Assembly: GCA_030068075.1 (NCBI GenBank)
Contig: CM057843.1
Span: 16,697,370 to 16,761,369 of the forward strand
DNA from: Paguma larvata
Taxonomy: Eukaryota; Chordata; Mammalia; Carnivora; Viverridae
DNA length: 64,000 bases
Direction of reading: 5' to 3'
Shown here: in pieces, positions 11,178-21,545 of the stretch
Layout of the letters: each line of letters begins with the position of its first letter
How positions within the stretch are numbered: position 1 is the first letter of the stretch
Position numbers and translations under genes: made by a program
The notes under the pieces: model-generated
Databases searched by the model: none
What the model saw: only the letters and a program-made list of their open reading frames with translations
Told to the model about the DNA's origin: nothing

Positions 11178-11378
11178 AAAAATTTGTTTATTATTTATTT
11201 ATTTTTGAGAGAGAGGGAGACAGAGCATGAGCTGGGGAGGGGCAGAGAGAAAGGGAGACACAGAATCTGAAGCAGGCTCCAGGCTCTGAGCCCACACGGG
11301 GCTTGAACCCATGAACTGTGAGATCATGACCTGAGCTAAAGTCAGACGCTTAACCGACTGAGCCACCCAGACGCCCCT
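11178..11378 (-). mobile_element. SINEC (CAN-SINE), feline type
   Basis: Reversed and almost full length, with a small deletion of the 'gctgtcagcacaga' step. Target duplication: AGATAAATGGAATTTTA at 11161 and AGATGAGTGGAATATTTTA at 11379. Confidence 0.95.
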
Positions 11379-11489
11379 AGATGAGTGGAATATTTTAATT
11401 ATTACATTTGATTTAATAACTATGTATATAGATTTTTGTACTCCCCCCAGATACTGATTTCTTTAAATGCTCAGCGAAACAGGATAACA

Positions 11490-11890
11490 TACATTCAATC
11501 AATATCTCTTTTGTATCTGCCAAACGTCAAGCCTTATACGAGGTAGGGGACGAAATGTGAACAGACTGGTCCCAGATCCTGCCAAGGGGCGCTCACGTGC
11601 CAGGCACGAAGTGGGGGATGCAGAAAGGGACAAAATAGACCAAGGTCCCCCGTCCCAAGGAGCTTGTGTTCTAGAGGGAGAATACGGACAGTAACAAAGA
11701 CACACGGGATATGGCAAATGAAGAGTAACAGAGCAGAGGGACAGCGTGACAGGATATCATGCCTTTTTAGAGACGAGCTTCAGGGAAAGCCTCTCTGGTC
11801 GGGTGGCATTTGAACGGAAGTCACCTGCAGGAAGTGAGGGCACGAGGCATGAAGAGATTGGAGAAGAGGTCTCTGCACAGAGAGAACAGA
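11490..11890 (-). mobile_element. L2 LINE fragment, antisense
   Basis: Typical antisense L2 phrases appear in order: 'aggagcttgtgttctagagg', 'gacagtaacaaagacacac', 'ggtggcatttgaacggaagt' and 'gaggcatgaagagattgg'. No open frame remains. Confidence 0.65.
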
Positions 11891-11904
11891 GGTTCTTTGT
11901 CCTT

Positions 11905-12480
11905 ATCGAGTTTTCTCCTCAACTTTTTTTTAAATTTCTAGAATCGAGTCTTTTATTGTCAATCTTTCTTGTTTTCTAATAAACCTAAGGCTGCTCTCTC
12001 TCTTTTTTTTTTTTTTTTGGTTCTGAGCATATCCTTTATATATTTTAAATTTCTACAAAGTTTATAATTACAATTTTCCTGTGCCTTTTGGCCCAACGCT
12101 ATTTTTTTTATTGTTTACTTATTTTTGAGCGAGTGCAAGTGGGGGAGGGGCAGTGAGAGGAGAACAGAGGATCCGCGAAACAGGAGTCGAGCCCGACGCG
12201 GGGCTCGAACCCACAAACTGCGAGCTCGTGACCTGAGCTGAAGTCGGACGCTTAACCGACTGAGCCACCCAGGCGCCCCTGGCCCAACACTAATTTGAAA
12301 AGAACATTTTAAAATGTCTCCATGTGGCTACATTTTTGCGGGGGTGGGGGGGAGATCCACCCTTTTATTATGTTTTAATTTCTTTTGGCTTTGAGTCAGA
12401 GACTGTAGCCTGAATAATTTCTCCTTCTTGAAACGCCTGGTATATGATGAAATTCAGTTCCGTGTCTCCACGTTGCCCAA
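11905..12480 (-). mobile_element. Decayed L1 ORF2 region, antisense (split)
   Basis: Antisense L1 ORF2-like text, such as 'ttttctaataaacctaaggc', 'gtgccttttggcccaac' and 'gagtcagagactgtagcctg', lies on both sides of a SINE at 12106-12279. It is far too decayed to encode a reverse transcriptase. A poly-T run is at 12004-12018. Confidence 0.5.
12106..12279 (-). mobile_element. SINEC (CAN-SINE), inserted in L1
   Basis: A reversed copy with an internal deletion between 'ggatccgcgaaacagg' and 'agtcgagcccgac'. The target duplication TGGCCCAACGCTATTT at 12090 and TGGCCCAACACTAATTT at 12280 rejoins the L1 text when the SINE is removed. Confidence 0.95.
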
Positions 12481-12615
12481 TGTCATTGGTACCAATTCAC
12501 GTATTCCACACGCTTCAGGCCTGCCGAGCTTTCGTTTGCTTGAAGCTGCCCTTGACTTCAAATTTTGAGACTGTAACTCATGTCATTGTGGAACCCTTCT
12601 CTCTTCTGTTTCTTG

Positions 12616-13350
12616 TAGCAGTCAGGGTTTTTCAGAAGAACAGAACCAATAGAGTGAATGGTGTGTGGTGGGTGCGTGGAGAGAGAGAGATTTATTATGA
12701 GGGATTGGCTCGTGTGACTTTGAAGGCTCCGAAGTCCCAAGATCTGCGGGTGCCAAGCTGGACACCCAGAAGAGACAACGTGTAAGTCTCGCCCCACTCG
12801 GAAGGGCCGAGAACCAGGAGGGCCCTCAGTGGAAGGTCCGGTCAGAAGGCCAACAGGCTTAACACCCAAGAACAGCCGGTGTTTCAGTTTGAGTCTAAAG
12901 GCAGGAGAAGACTAACGACCCAGCTCAAGGCAGTCAGGCAAGAGGGGTAAAAGGAGTTCCCTCTTATTCAGTCTTTTCGTTGTATTCAGGTCTCCAGCTG
13001 ATTGGCTGAATCCTGACCACGTTAGAAAGGGCGGTCTGCAGGGGCACTTGGGTGGCTCCGTTGGTTGCGCTTTGGACTCTAGATTTCAGCTCAGGTAATG
13101 ATCTCAGGGTCATGAGATGGAGCCCTGTGTTGGGCTTAAGACTCTTAAGACTCTCTCTCTCTCCCTTTGCCCCTCTCCCCCATGCTTGCATGCACTCTCT
13201 CTCTAAAATTAAAAAAGAAAGAACGAAACAGAAAGGGCAATCTGTCCTTTCTGACACTCACATGAGTCACCCAGGAACACCCTCGTAGACTTGCCCAGAA
13301 TAACGTTTGACCGAATGTCTGGGCACCTTGTGGCCCAGGCAAGACTATGT
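12616..13350 (-). mobile_element. LTR- or L1-end-like medium repeat, antisense, copy 1 (split)
   Basis: The block starts GCAGTCAGGGTTTTTCAGAA, continues 'gaacagaaccaatagagtg', 'gatttattatgagggattgg' and 'ctgattggctgaatcctgac', and ends 'accgaatgtctgggcacc'. A forward copy is at 39203-39570. I know this as a common mammalian interspersed repeat but cannot assign its class with certainty. A SINE interrupts it at 13041. Confidence 0.65.
13041..13229 (+). mobile_element. SINEC (CAN-SINE), older subtype
   Basis: A forward copy with a (CT)n stretch and the older middle (GGAGCCCTGTGTTGGGCTTA) rather than the feline type. Target duplication: AGAAAGGGCGGTCTGCA at 13024 and AGAAAGGGCAATCTGTC at 13230. 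Confidence 0.9.
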
Positions 13351-13444
13351 TAGTGGCTCCTACTGGGTGCCCCCACAGCGTTATTTTCAGTCCCTATCCT
13401 GATATTTTGGTATAGCATGTCCATTGCTTACTTGGTTGACTAGA

Positions 13445-13735
13445 TGGCACCCCCGTGTCCTTAAATATCACCTGATCAGAGAGGCCTTCCCCGAACCCCG
13501 TTTCCGAAGTAGCATGCCAGCCTGTCAGTCCCTCACCCTGCTTCGTTATCCTTCCCCTGACATCCTGGTGTCTCTCTTATCATTATCTGTGTCTTCCCAC
13601 TAGAATCTAAGCTCCGCGGAAGCGTGACTTTTGTCCATTTTATTGTCGGCTGTATTCACTACTTCTGGAAGAGCTCCTGGTACATTGTGGGGGTCTAATT
13701 AATATGCACTTAATAAAATGCAGGAATAAATAAAA
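13445..13735 (+). mobile_element. L2 LINE 3' end
   Basis: The sense L2 3' end is clear: 'gagaggccttccccgaaccc', 'cactagaatctaagctccgc', 'tttgtccattttattg' and a terminal 'ttaataaaatgcaggaataa'. It is about 290 bases long. Confidence 0.8.
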
Positions 13736-13988
13736 ATCATATTATGACTAAGTGTATTTTAGGCATACAAGGATGCTTCAACATTAGGTAGAACACTCTC
13801 TAGATGTAATTAATGTAATTAATATGTAACAAATTGTTTTAATGTCATGATCTTGATGTCAAAAAGGAAAGGACTACTAAAAAATACCAAGAAAACCCCG
13901 AGCCAATCTATAATTGAAATTTTATTCATTAAAATGACCCAAAAAATCATAGTAGTAGTGAAACATTGAAACTTTGTCATTAAAGTGT

Positions 13989-14178
13989 ATCAGGGTCCAG
14001 TAAACTATGGTCTATGGGCCAAAACCAGTTATGTTCATCTGTTAGTTATTGTGTATAGCTGCCTTCATGCTACGGTGGTAGAGTTGGGGAGTTGTGCCAG
14101 AGTCAGTGTGGCCCCCAAAGCTAACAAAATTTACTATTTGGCTCTTTACAGAAGAAAAATCTTGCTGACCTCTGGCAA
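13989..14178 (+). mobile_element. hAT-Charlie-like non-autonomous DNA transposon, copy 2
   Basis: Opens 'cagggtccagtaaactatgg', passes 'ctacggtggtagagttgggg' and closes 'ttgctgacctctg'. The central AAATAAAGTTTTATTGG part present in copies 1 and 4 is deleted here. Confidence 0.7.
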
Positions 14179-14344
14179 AGAACAAAAGAAAAGAAAAATC
14201 CACACACATAGGTATTGTCAATCTTATTCTAGAATTCCCATCAACACGGTAAGATATGAAGTAGAAAAAAGAGATATGAATTAGGGAAAAAACTAGAGAA
14301 AATTATCATTATTTGGCACTATTAATTTTCTACATGGGAAACTT

Positions 14345-14566
14345 TTCAAAACTTTTAATTTTTTTTTATTTTAATGAGAGAGAGAGTGCATGAACAGGGG
14401 AGAAGGGCAGAGGGTAAAAGAGAGAGGGAGAGAGAGAGAGAGAACCCTACAGTTCCATGCTCAGCATGGAGCCTAATGTCGGGCTTGATCCCACAACCCT
14501 GGTATCATGACCTGAACCGAAATCAAGAGTTAGACACTCAACCAACGGAGTTACCCAGACACCCCT
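14345..14566 (-). mobile_element. SINEC (CAN-SINE), older subtype
   Basis: A reversed copy with the older middle (CTCAGCATGGAGCCTAATG). Its target duplication CTACATGGGAAACTT is a perfect 15 bases, at 14330 and 14567. Confidence 0.95.
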
Positions 14567-14939
14567 CTACATGGGAAACTTAAGAGACTCAATTCAAAGC
14601 TATTAGGATAATCAAGAAAATCTGACAAGATGGCCCATTAAAAGGTGATTAAACATCCTCACATTTTGATAACAAAAATAAATAATCGGTAAAGAGAAAT
14701 AACATGCCTAGCCTAACTTTTACTTTATATTCTTTTCCATGAAATCTATATAACTTTATTCCAAATAATAAAGACTTGAGCAAGTGAAGAGTCATATCAC
14801 ATTCTTGGACAGAAAGATTCAATATTGTGGAGATGTCAACTCTTCCAAAATGGATCTTCATATTTAATGCAATTCCTCCCTAAATCCCAATAAGAAAAGA
14901 ATATCCAGACATTCTTGTAAACATCAATTATTTTTGTGT

Positions 14940-15355
14940 GTATCGGTCAGAATAAGCTAGAGGATGATTCAGTAACATACAGTCCCTCCATGTTTAGTGG
15001 CTTAAAACAGCAACGACCTATTTCTGATGCAACATGGCCCATTGATGACTGGCTTTTTTTTTGTTTCCTTACACTGAGATTCCAACTGAAGTAGGGCCCT
15101 CCATCTCAGATACCGTCAGGCACTGTGACTGATCAAAGAGATCTTTAGAGAGTCTCAAATTGACAGTTAGACGTAATGGCCTGGAAATAACACGTGTCCC
15201 TGTGCTCACAATCAGCACCAGAACAAGTCACAAGACCCCATTCAATGGCTGGTTATGAATCCTATTCCTCCCCCAAAGAGAGGAGCAGATGACAGTGGCA
15301 GCAGTGACTCCCCACTAGGGCAGGGATGGAACACTGGGAAGACAAGGACTCTGCT
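14940..15355 (+). mobile_element. LTR-like medium repeat, copy 1
   Basis: Opens TATCGGTCAGAATAAGCTAG, then 'gtttagtggcttaaaacagc', 'gaaataacacgtgtccctg' and 'cagaacaagtcacaagacc'. A related copy is at 50165-50480. The order resembles an old ERV-type LTR. Class and family are inference. Confidence 0.5.
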
Positions 15356-15369
15356 TCACCAGATAGGAA

Positions 15370-15980
15370 GATTTGTTTTAAGTTGCAATAATTAAAAGAG
15401 GATTGGCACTGTGTTATGGATGGACAGAGCAACTAATGCACAGAACAGAAAGGCCAAGACAGAGCAATTTAATTAAAATTTAGTCCACAATGAAAGTTCC
15501 ATTAATGAAAAAAACTAAAGTTAACATAGTCTTGAAATCTCAAACTCTGGTTTAATTGATGATTTCAGATGATGTTAATAAGATGTTAAAACTTACAGCA
15601 TAAATGGGGGAGTAACAATAGTGTAGTATTTTCTAAAGCCTTGATCTAATACAGGTTGTGCAGTCCCAATCAAAGGACCAGCAGGTTTCTTTGTGGAAAT
15701 TGACAACCTGATCTCTAAATTTGTGTGGAAATGCAGGAGACCAAAAGTACATTCTTTAAGAAAAACAATGCAGGAAGATGTATTCTACCAGATATCAAGA
15801 TTTATTATCAAGGTATAGTAATTAAGACCCGGTGGTATAGACACAAGACCAAACAAATAGACCAGTGGAATAAAAAGAAAGTTGAGAAATAGATACTCAT
15901 GTATGGCTACTCAATTTTAGACCAAGGTGACATTGCATAGCAGTAGAGAAGAGCGAGTCTTTAAAAATATTCTAATTTTA
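15370..15980 (+). mobile_element. Decayed L1 ORF2 segments, sense
   Basis: ORF2-like text appears twice: 'gttgcaataattaaaagagg' at about 15380, and from 15660 onwards 'ggaccagcaggtttctttg', 'tttgtgtggaaatgcaggag', 'gtatagtaattaagaccc' and 'aatagaccagtggaata'. The repeated order suggests two different L1 insertions rather than one. Confidence 0.65.
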
Positions 15981-16189
15981 GGGGCTCCTGGGTGGCTCAA
16001 TTGGTTAAATATCCAGTTTCGGCTCAAGTCATGATCTCACAGTTCATGAGTTCAAGCCCTGTGTCGGGTTCTGTGCTGATAGCTCAGAGCCTGGAGCCTG
16101 CTTTGGATTCTGGGTCTCCCTCTCTCTCTATCTCTTCCCCACTCACACGTCTTTCTCTGTCTCTCAAAATAAACATTAAATAAATTTTT
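15981..16189 (+). mobile_element. SINEC (CAN-SINE), feline type
   Basis: Full-length forward copy with tail AAACATTAAATAAATTTTTT. Target duplication: 'attctaatttta' at 15968 and 'gactctaatttt' at about 16194. It sits within or at the end of the L1. Confidence 0.93.
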
Positions 16190-16200
16190 TAAAGACTCTA

Positions 16201-16380
16201 ATTTTTATTTTAGTGTAGTAATTGAAATTAAAAAGGTAGTAAGTTGTAGTTAGATATTTTAGATATGTGTCGTTTTAAAGTATGATATCCTTTGATGTTT
16301 TGTAGTTTTAATGGTTATAGTTAAGGGAAAGGTTTGGGATGTTTAAGGTTCAAATAAATGTAGTTGATTAAAGTATGTTG
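16201..16380. other. Strand-asymmetric C-poor segment
   Basis: Over 180 bases the plus strand holds only four C (one near 16271, two near 16289-16290, one near 16351) against roughly forty G. No microsatellite unit explains it and I recognise no repeat family. Confidence 0.7.
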
Positions 16381-16659
16381 TTCTAAACATCCACCATATG
16401 GTGTAATTCTATCATCTCTATAGAAACATATCTTGATTGCGGACAAATTGTGCAATAAGCCAAGGAAGTAACTGAGAACTTCCTTTGAGACTAGCACTGG
16501 TCAAATCTCATGGGGCTATTAAAGATGTAAATTTGGTTGATCTTTCTAGGGTCAAATTTTGGAATTTACATGTGATGATCAAGTCAACACACACACAAAG
16601 AGAAGGAAAAAAAATGGGTGTCTGAAAATGGTCAATTGGATTTGGGGGCAAGGGGTACA
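16381..16659. other. Unassigned unique sequence
   Basis: No exon or repeat recognised. Base composition returns to normal right after the C-poor segment. Confidence 0.5.
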
Positions 16660-17125
16660 GAACCCTGGAGGAAGTAGGCATTGGATTGGACTCGTGTGTT
16701 CACAAAAGCACTTCTCAGAGAAGGCGGATTCGTGTTAAGTCTTGAAATAGGAGTAGGTTTTAGAGAAGTCGATGGGATTGAGGGTAGAGTCGTCGCTGGT
16801 GTAGGCAGACGTGAGAAAATGCAAGATGGGAAAATGAGCATTCTATTTGTCTCTATGCTGGGGGGGTGTATGTATAATGTGTGGGGACAAGCAGCAGAGT
16901 GGGGTAGAACACTTAGATTGATGAAGAGTAGAACATAGCTTGAGTTGATAGGCTGGAGCCGTGTTATAGGGGAACTTAAGAAATAGCAAAGAAATTCGAA
17001 TTTACCTAAGAGGCAGGAGAGAGCTAGGACTTGTCTGCAGTTTGTCACTTTGTCCCCAGCGCATAGTGGAGTACGTGGCCTATCATGCATACTCGTTGAT
17101 ATTTGTTGAATACATGAACAGGAGA
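16660..17125. other. Possible L2 remnants
   Basis: The first part has the texture of antisense L2. The end (about 17035-17120) has the sense-type finish 'gtccccagcgcatagtggag' and 'gatatttgttgaatacatga'. A 178-codon minus-strand frame (16632-17168) spans it, but matches no family and lies on repeat-like sequence. Confidence 0.45.
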
Positions 17126-17306
17126 AATAGTAGAATTCAAGAAGTAAAACTCCTAAAAGAGCTATCATCTCTTACGGGAAACCCTTCCAGGACACAGATG
17201 GTTGCTGATAAGTAGGAATAATTGAAATCAGAATAATCAAATAGTCACAGACTTCACGGTAAGGGATGTTTCCCTGACCAAACACTGATCGTTAATTTCC
17301 ATTTTA

Positions 17307-17561
17307 TCTTCGTCATTTCTAAATTTATTTTATTTTTTTAATTTCCAGTTTGCTTTTATTATATGTTAATCTATTTATTTTCGAGAGAGAGAGCAAGAAC
17401 ACGTGAGCAAGGGAGGGGCAGAGAGAGAGGGGGACAAAGGATCTAAAGTGGGCTCTGCGCTGACAGCAGAGAGCCCAATTTGGGGCTCAAACCCACGAAC
17501 TGTGAGATCATGACCAGAGCCAACGTCAGACGCCCACCTAACAGAGCCACTCAGGCACCCC
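17307..17561 (-). mobile_element. SINEC (CAN-SINE), left arm of inverted pair
   Basis: A reversed copy with an unusually long T-rich tail (17307-17380). Target duplication: GTTAATTTCCATTTTA at 17291 and ATTAATTTCCATTTTA at 17562. Its head faces the forward SINE that starts 32 bases later. Confidence 0.93.
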
Positions 17562-17592
17562 ATTAATTTCCATTTTAAAAAACCCAAAGAAG

Positions 17593-17720
17593 GGGGCACC
17601 TGGGTGGCTCAGTTGGTTAAGCGCCTGACTCTCGATCTCACCTCAGGTCTTGATTGCAGGGTTGTGCGTTCAAGCCCTTCGTTGGGCTCCTTGCTGGGCA
17701 TGAAGCCAACTTAAAAAAAG
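17593..17720 (+). mobile_element. SINEC (CAN-SINE), short older subtype, right arm
   Basis: A forward copy of about 128 bases without the (CT)n region, ending GGCATGAAGCCAACTTAAAA. The short form is also seen at 61013, and probably represents an older subfamily. Confidence 0.9.
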
Positions 17721-18325
17721 AAAAGCAAGGAAAAAGTCAGGAGGAAAAGCTTCCTCTCTGAATCCTATCCTCCAGTTGCAGCCGTATGTTTTAAGACATC
17801 ATGGAGATGACCAACTCAGGAAAATAATATGGGATTTACCTTTTTTTTTTTAATGAAGACATCGATAATAAACGATATTTCTGGCTACAGGTTCATGCTT
17901 CTGCCTCTCTGCACGTTCAAGGTTAAGTTAATAAGATGTGGAGGTCTAGCACTCCATCTGTTCATTCTGCTACTGCAGAGAAGGACAAAGTCAATACCTC
18001 ACCCTGCAGGTGCTACCTGATCATGCTCTCCTAATCACCACTCCCCTGTAGCCGCCACCTGCCCTGGCTCTCACTCAAAGACCCTTTCGGGAAAGGTGAA
18101 ACCCTTCATTAGCACCGCCACTAGCTCCGATCCCTGATCCTTCACTCCTCCTTGCCTGAGAATTCTTTCCCAGGACATGAACGGGAAGCGTCAAGTCCAG
18201 TAATTGGGCCAAATGATCCTGTTATGCTGTTCTCCATTCCTCCGCCCACAGCATCCATGAGGCCCCACGATTGCTTGTGGAATCCCCAAACTAAGAGACC
18301 AGAGAGAGAACCGTCCAAGCAGAGC
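17721..18325. other. Unassigned unique sequence
   Basis: No exon or named repeat. A 168-codon plus-strand frame begins at 18152, but it runs through the following MIR and has no recognisable domain. Confidence 0.45.
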
Positions 18326-18329
18326 GTTT

Positions 18330-18440
18330 TCCAGACGAGGAGACCGAGCTCACAGAATGACTTGTCCAGAGACACACACACCTGGTTAGTCGGGTGGTGG
18401 GAATGGAGCCCCGTCTCTGCTCCTAGCTGGCCGTCCTCAT
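18330..18440 (-). repeat. MIR fragment
   Basis: Reversed MIR core: 'cagacgaggagaccgagctc', 'gaatgacttgtccagagaca' and 'ctggttagtcgggtggtgg'. Confidence 0.7.
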
Positions 18441-19200
18441 GCTTAGTCATCCTGTCTCATTCCTTAGTCATGGCGCGCCATTTTGTAGCCATGGCTTTTG
18501 CCTCATGTCAAGTCAAAGCCACGCATGTGTTACAAAGTAAGCGTGCAAGGCCGATACCCGCTGCTTTCCACGTAGTACAATCCCTCACGGGGCAGTTCTG
18601 TGGCGGCAGGCCCTCTGGGCAGTTGCCCAAAGTGAATGAAAGCTGCAAAGCCTTGTAACTTGAGGCCCCCTAGGTTGAAAATGACTTCTCTCCTGGACAT
18701 GTGGCCCCAGACAACGTTTGTATAAGCTGAGTTAATGCCGTAGCACGGCGAATGTTCCTTTCCTCCCAAATTCATGGCCAACGGAGGGGAGTTTGTGGAA
18801 AGGGCTTTCAAGCTGACAGGCTATGAGAGCAACGGTCTGCATTGCAGAGCGCCTGGGAAATCCAAAACAACCAAATGCAAAGGAATGAACGCAGGGCTCA
18901 TCCCCTTCCTTGTCCACGTGAAAAAGTTTATCTCGCTCTGGCCAACATTTGCTGGAGGGTGACATCTGGAGAGGACCTGGTACCCCTCACCCCTTTGTTT
19001 CCAGGTAAACCAATGAAAGCCCAGAAAGGGCAGGTGACTTTGAGAAATCGAGTGGGAATGACATCTTTTCTAAGACTCCTGGTCTAGCGTTCTCATAATT
19101 GTGTTTCCGTTAAAAGAAAATGCTTCCAGAAGAGTGACATTGAGTTGTTCAGACTTTGTTACCTTTTGTTATAAAATAAGATTCTTAAAATCCTCATAAA
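18441..19200. other. Unassigned unique sequence
   Basis: Relatively rich in CpG for this window and free of named repeats. Several overlapping frames of 62-93 codons occur on both strands with no family resemblance. It could hold regulatory sequence, but I see no diagnostic motif. Confidence 0.4.
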
Positions 19201-19202
19201 CT

Positions 19203-19417
19203 ACTTTTATTTATTTGTTTGTTTGTTTACTTTTGAGAGACAGAGAGTGTGCGAGTGGGGGAGAGGCAGAGAGAGCGGGCGACAGAAGATCCGAAGCCGA
19301 CTTCAGGCTACACGCTGACAGCAGTGAGCCCGATGCGCGGCTTAAAACTCATGAACCATGAGCTCATGACCCAAGCCAAAGTCAGATGCTCAACCGACTG
19401 AGCCACTCAGGCACCTC
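19203..19417 (-). mobile_element. SINEC (CAN-SINE), feline type
   Basis: Reversed, ending GAGCCACTCAGGCACC, with a (TTTG)n-like tail at 19211-19228. I could not find a clear target duplication, which suggests age. Confidence 0.92.
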
Positions 19418-19784
19418 TGCTTTCACTGTTTTAAACTCCCAGGATTTTTCCCTAGGCAGAGTGTGAATCTGACACTGTTAAGTGCTCTGAACACAGGTGA
19501 GCAAGTATAGGGCTTTGTGCCCTTCTTGCGAATTTCTCGTCTTGCTTCGAATCTCAAAGAAGAAAAGAGCCCTCAAAGATAATGTAGTTAAATGAGGTCT
19601 CTGGGGCACGAAGGAGCACGTTATTGGCACTGTTGTTCGTTTCTCTACGTGAAGAAAAGAGAGAAAAATGCTATCACGTAAGAGGGCTCTGTCACCAGAA
19701 GGAAGGAAACCCAGTTCCTAAAGAACAGATAGTATTGCCGGAGGTGAAGTCATTTCTTTCTTTTTGCCTAAAGAAATTACAATA
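19418..19784. other. Unassigned unique sequence
   Basis: No gene or repeat recognised. Confidence 0.5.
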
Positions 19785-19798
19785 CTTTCTCCATTCTT

Positions 19799-19970
19799 TT
19801 AAAAAAAATGTTTATTTATTTATTTTGAGAAAGAGAGAGAATCCCAAACAGGCTCCACACTGTCAGCGCAGAGCCCAGCGTGGGGCTCGAACTCGCGAAC
19901 CGTGAGATCACGACCTGGGCTGACATCAAGAGTCCGATGCTCAGCGGGCTGAGCCACCCAGGCACCCCAG
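19799..19970 (-). mobile_element. SINEC (CAN-SINE), internally deleted
   Basis: A reversed copy missing the central 'gagcaggggaggggcagaga' block: the text passes straight from GAAAGAGAGAGA to ATCCCAAACAGGCTCCACAC. Target duplication: CTTTCTCCATTCTT at 19785 and CTTTCTCTGTTCTT at 19973. Confidence 0.93.
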
Positions 19971-19986
19971 TCCTTTCTCTGTTCTT

Positions 19987-20129
19987 AAAACTCTTAAGAG
20001 ACGGAGCATATTTTATTGAACACCACAGAATTCTGGAACCCTGGATTCACCTTCCTCATTGTAAGAACAAAGGCGAATACTCTACACTCCAGGGTCTGTT
20101 GTCCTGATTGTCTGTATCTCAATAAACAG
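19987..20129. other. Unassigned sequence
   Basis: A short stretch between SINE and L2. No feature seen. Confidence 0.5.
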
Positions 20130-20399
20130 CACCAGTGTTTCCAGCTGTTCAAGACCAAAAATGAGGACTCATCTCTGATTCGTCCCTTTTGCCTCCCACC
20201 TCCCCGCCCCTCTGCCCTGCTGCTCACCCTGTTGCTTCTACTGCTAAAGTTTATCTTGCCTATGTGGGCTCCTCTCCCTGCTCACCCCTGTCCACCTCCC
20301 CCATGCCTTCACCCACCTGGCTTTCTCTGCTAGCTTCCTGACTGGTCTTGAATCTTGCCCCTCTAAAACCTATTTTCTACACCAGAGGGATCTTTACTT

Positions 20400-20690
20400 T
20401 TTTTTGTTTTTCCCCAATTAACTAGTTTAATTTCTTTTTAATTGAGAGTTTGTTTTAGGGCAGTTTTAGGTTCACAGCAAAATTGTGTGGAGGGTACGGA
20501 GATTTCCCAGACACCCCTACACAGAACCCCCTGCGCGGATGGGCTCACGGACTCTCAACACTCCACCAGAGTGAAACATTGTGATAGTTGATGACCTTAC
20601 AGAGACACATCCTTATGTCCCAAATTCCGTAGTTTACATCAGTGCTCACTGTTGGTGGTGTTCATTTTCTGGGTTGGGGGCAGAGATTTT
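20400..20690 (-). mobile_element. L1 3' end, antisense, inserted in L2
   Basis: The antisense L1 3' end is clear: 'gcagttttaggttcacagca', 'acggagatttcccagacacc', 'tccaccagagtgaaacattg' and 'catcagtgctcactgttgg'. A sense copy of the same region lies at 49195-49800, so the two can be compared directly. Confidence 0.8.
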
Positions 20691-20917
20691 TTTTTTTAAT
20701 TTTTTTTTAATGTGTATTTATTTTTGAGAGCGAGAGAGAGAGAGAGAGCGCGAGCAGGGGAGGGGATGAAAGAGAGGGAGATACAGAATTTGAAGCAGGG
20801 TCCAGGCTGTGAAGTGTTAGCACAGAGCCCTACGCAGGGGATTCAAACCCACGAGACGCAAGATTATGACCTGAGCCAAAGTCGGGCTGTCAACCAACTG
20901 GGCCACCCAGGCACCCC
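20691..20917 (-). mobile_element. SINEC (CAN-SINE), feline type
   Basis: Full-length reversed copy with a (GA)n run. Target duplication: TGGGGGCAGAGATTTT at about 20675 and TGGGGCAGAGGGATTTT at 20918. Confidence 0.94.
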
Positions 20918-21339
20918 TGGGGCAGAGGGATTTTCTAAAAACATAACTCAGATCCTGTTCTCCCTCTTGCTGAAGACCTTTGCCAGCTTCTCATGGCCCT
21001 GGGCGTAAGGGCGTTGCCATCTCAAAGCTTTGAACTTTGTCTCCGGTACTTGCTGGGCTAGAACCCTTTTCCTCAGCTCTTTCCGTGGCTGGATCCTTCA
21101 CTTCCAATGCCGTGTCCTCGAAGAGGCTCTCCTGATCCGATCTGTTTGAAAGTGGCCAATTCCTCCTCCTTTTCTACTTCTGTAATATTTTCTTCAGGGC
21201 TCTGAGCCTACTCTACAAATTTGTTTCTCAAATTCGTCCTTCTTCCCCCATTATAATGTAAGACCCACGCCGCCACGACCTGACCTCGTCCCCTGTAGGC
21301 ACATGGTAAGCACTCAGTACGAATCTGTTGAGTGTTGAA

Positions 21340-21545
21340 CTAGGTCATACCAAGCATTTCTTAGATGCCATGAGTAGGTGCTTTATCATCATATTATACT
21401 TCATCCTCACACTGACTCTAAAAAATATAGGTTCAATTGTTCCCACGTCATACATGAGACAACTGAGAGAGGTTAAGATTTGACCCAAATCACCCAGTTG
21501 GTGGGGTTCACACCCAGGAACCTGGCTTAGAACCTATGCCCTAAG
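21340..21545 (-). repeat. MIR
   Basis: Reversed MIR, nearly complete: 'tgctttatcatcatattata', 'catgagacaactgagagagg', 'gacccaaatcacccagttgg' and 'aggaacctggcttagaac'. Confidence 0.85.

Larger units (their letters stand above)
13736..14934 (+). mobile_element. Decayed L1 ORF2 3' part, sense (split)
   Basis: Sense L1 ORF2 text is visible around 13745-13975 and 14580-14930, for example 'gaatttaatgcaattcctcc'-like sequence at 14860 and 'ccagacattcttgtaaac' at 14906. A hAT element (13989) and a SINE (14345) interrupt it. Many stops; non-functional. Confidence 0.6.
20130..21335 (+). mobile_element. L2 LINE, split by an L1 and a SINE
   Basis: L2 sense text runs at 20130-20400 ('cacccacctggctttctct', 'cttcctgactggtcttgaat') and resumes at about 20930 ('gctgaagacctttgccagct', 'gaagaggctctcctgatcc', 'acatggtaagcactcagt'). 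The gap holds an antisense L1 end (20400-20690) and a SINE (20691-20917). Confidence 0.75.

Noticed and set aside
16632..17168. Minus-strand open frame of 178 codons, the longest in the window
   Set aside because: It lies over L2-like sequence, has no recognisable domain, and no splice or promoter context supports it.
18152..18658. Plus-strand open frame of 168 codons
   Set aside because: It runs through a MIR (18330-18440) and overlaps frames on the other strand; no known family.
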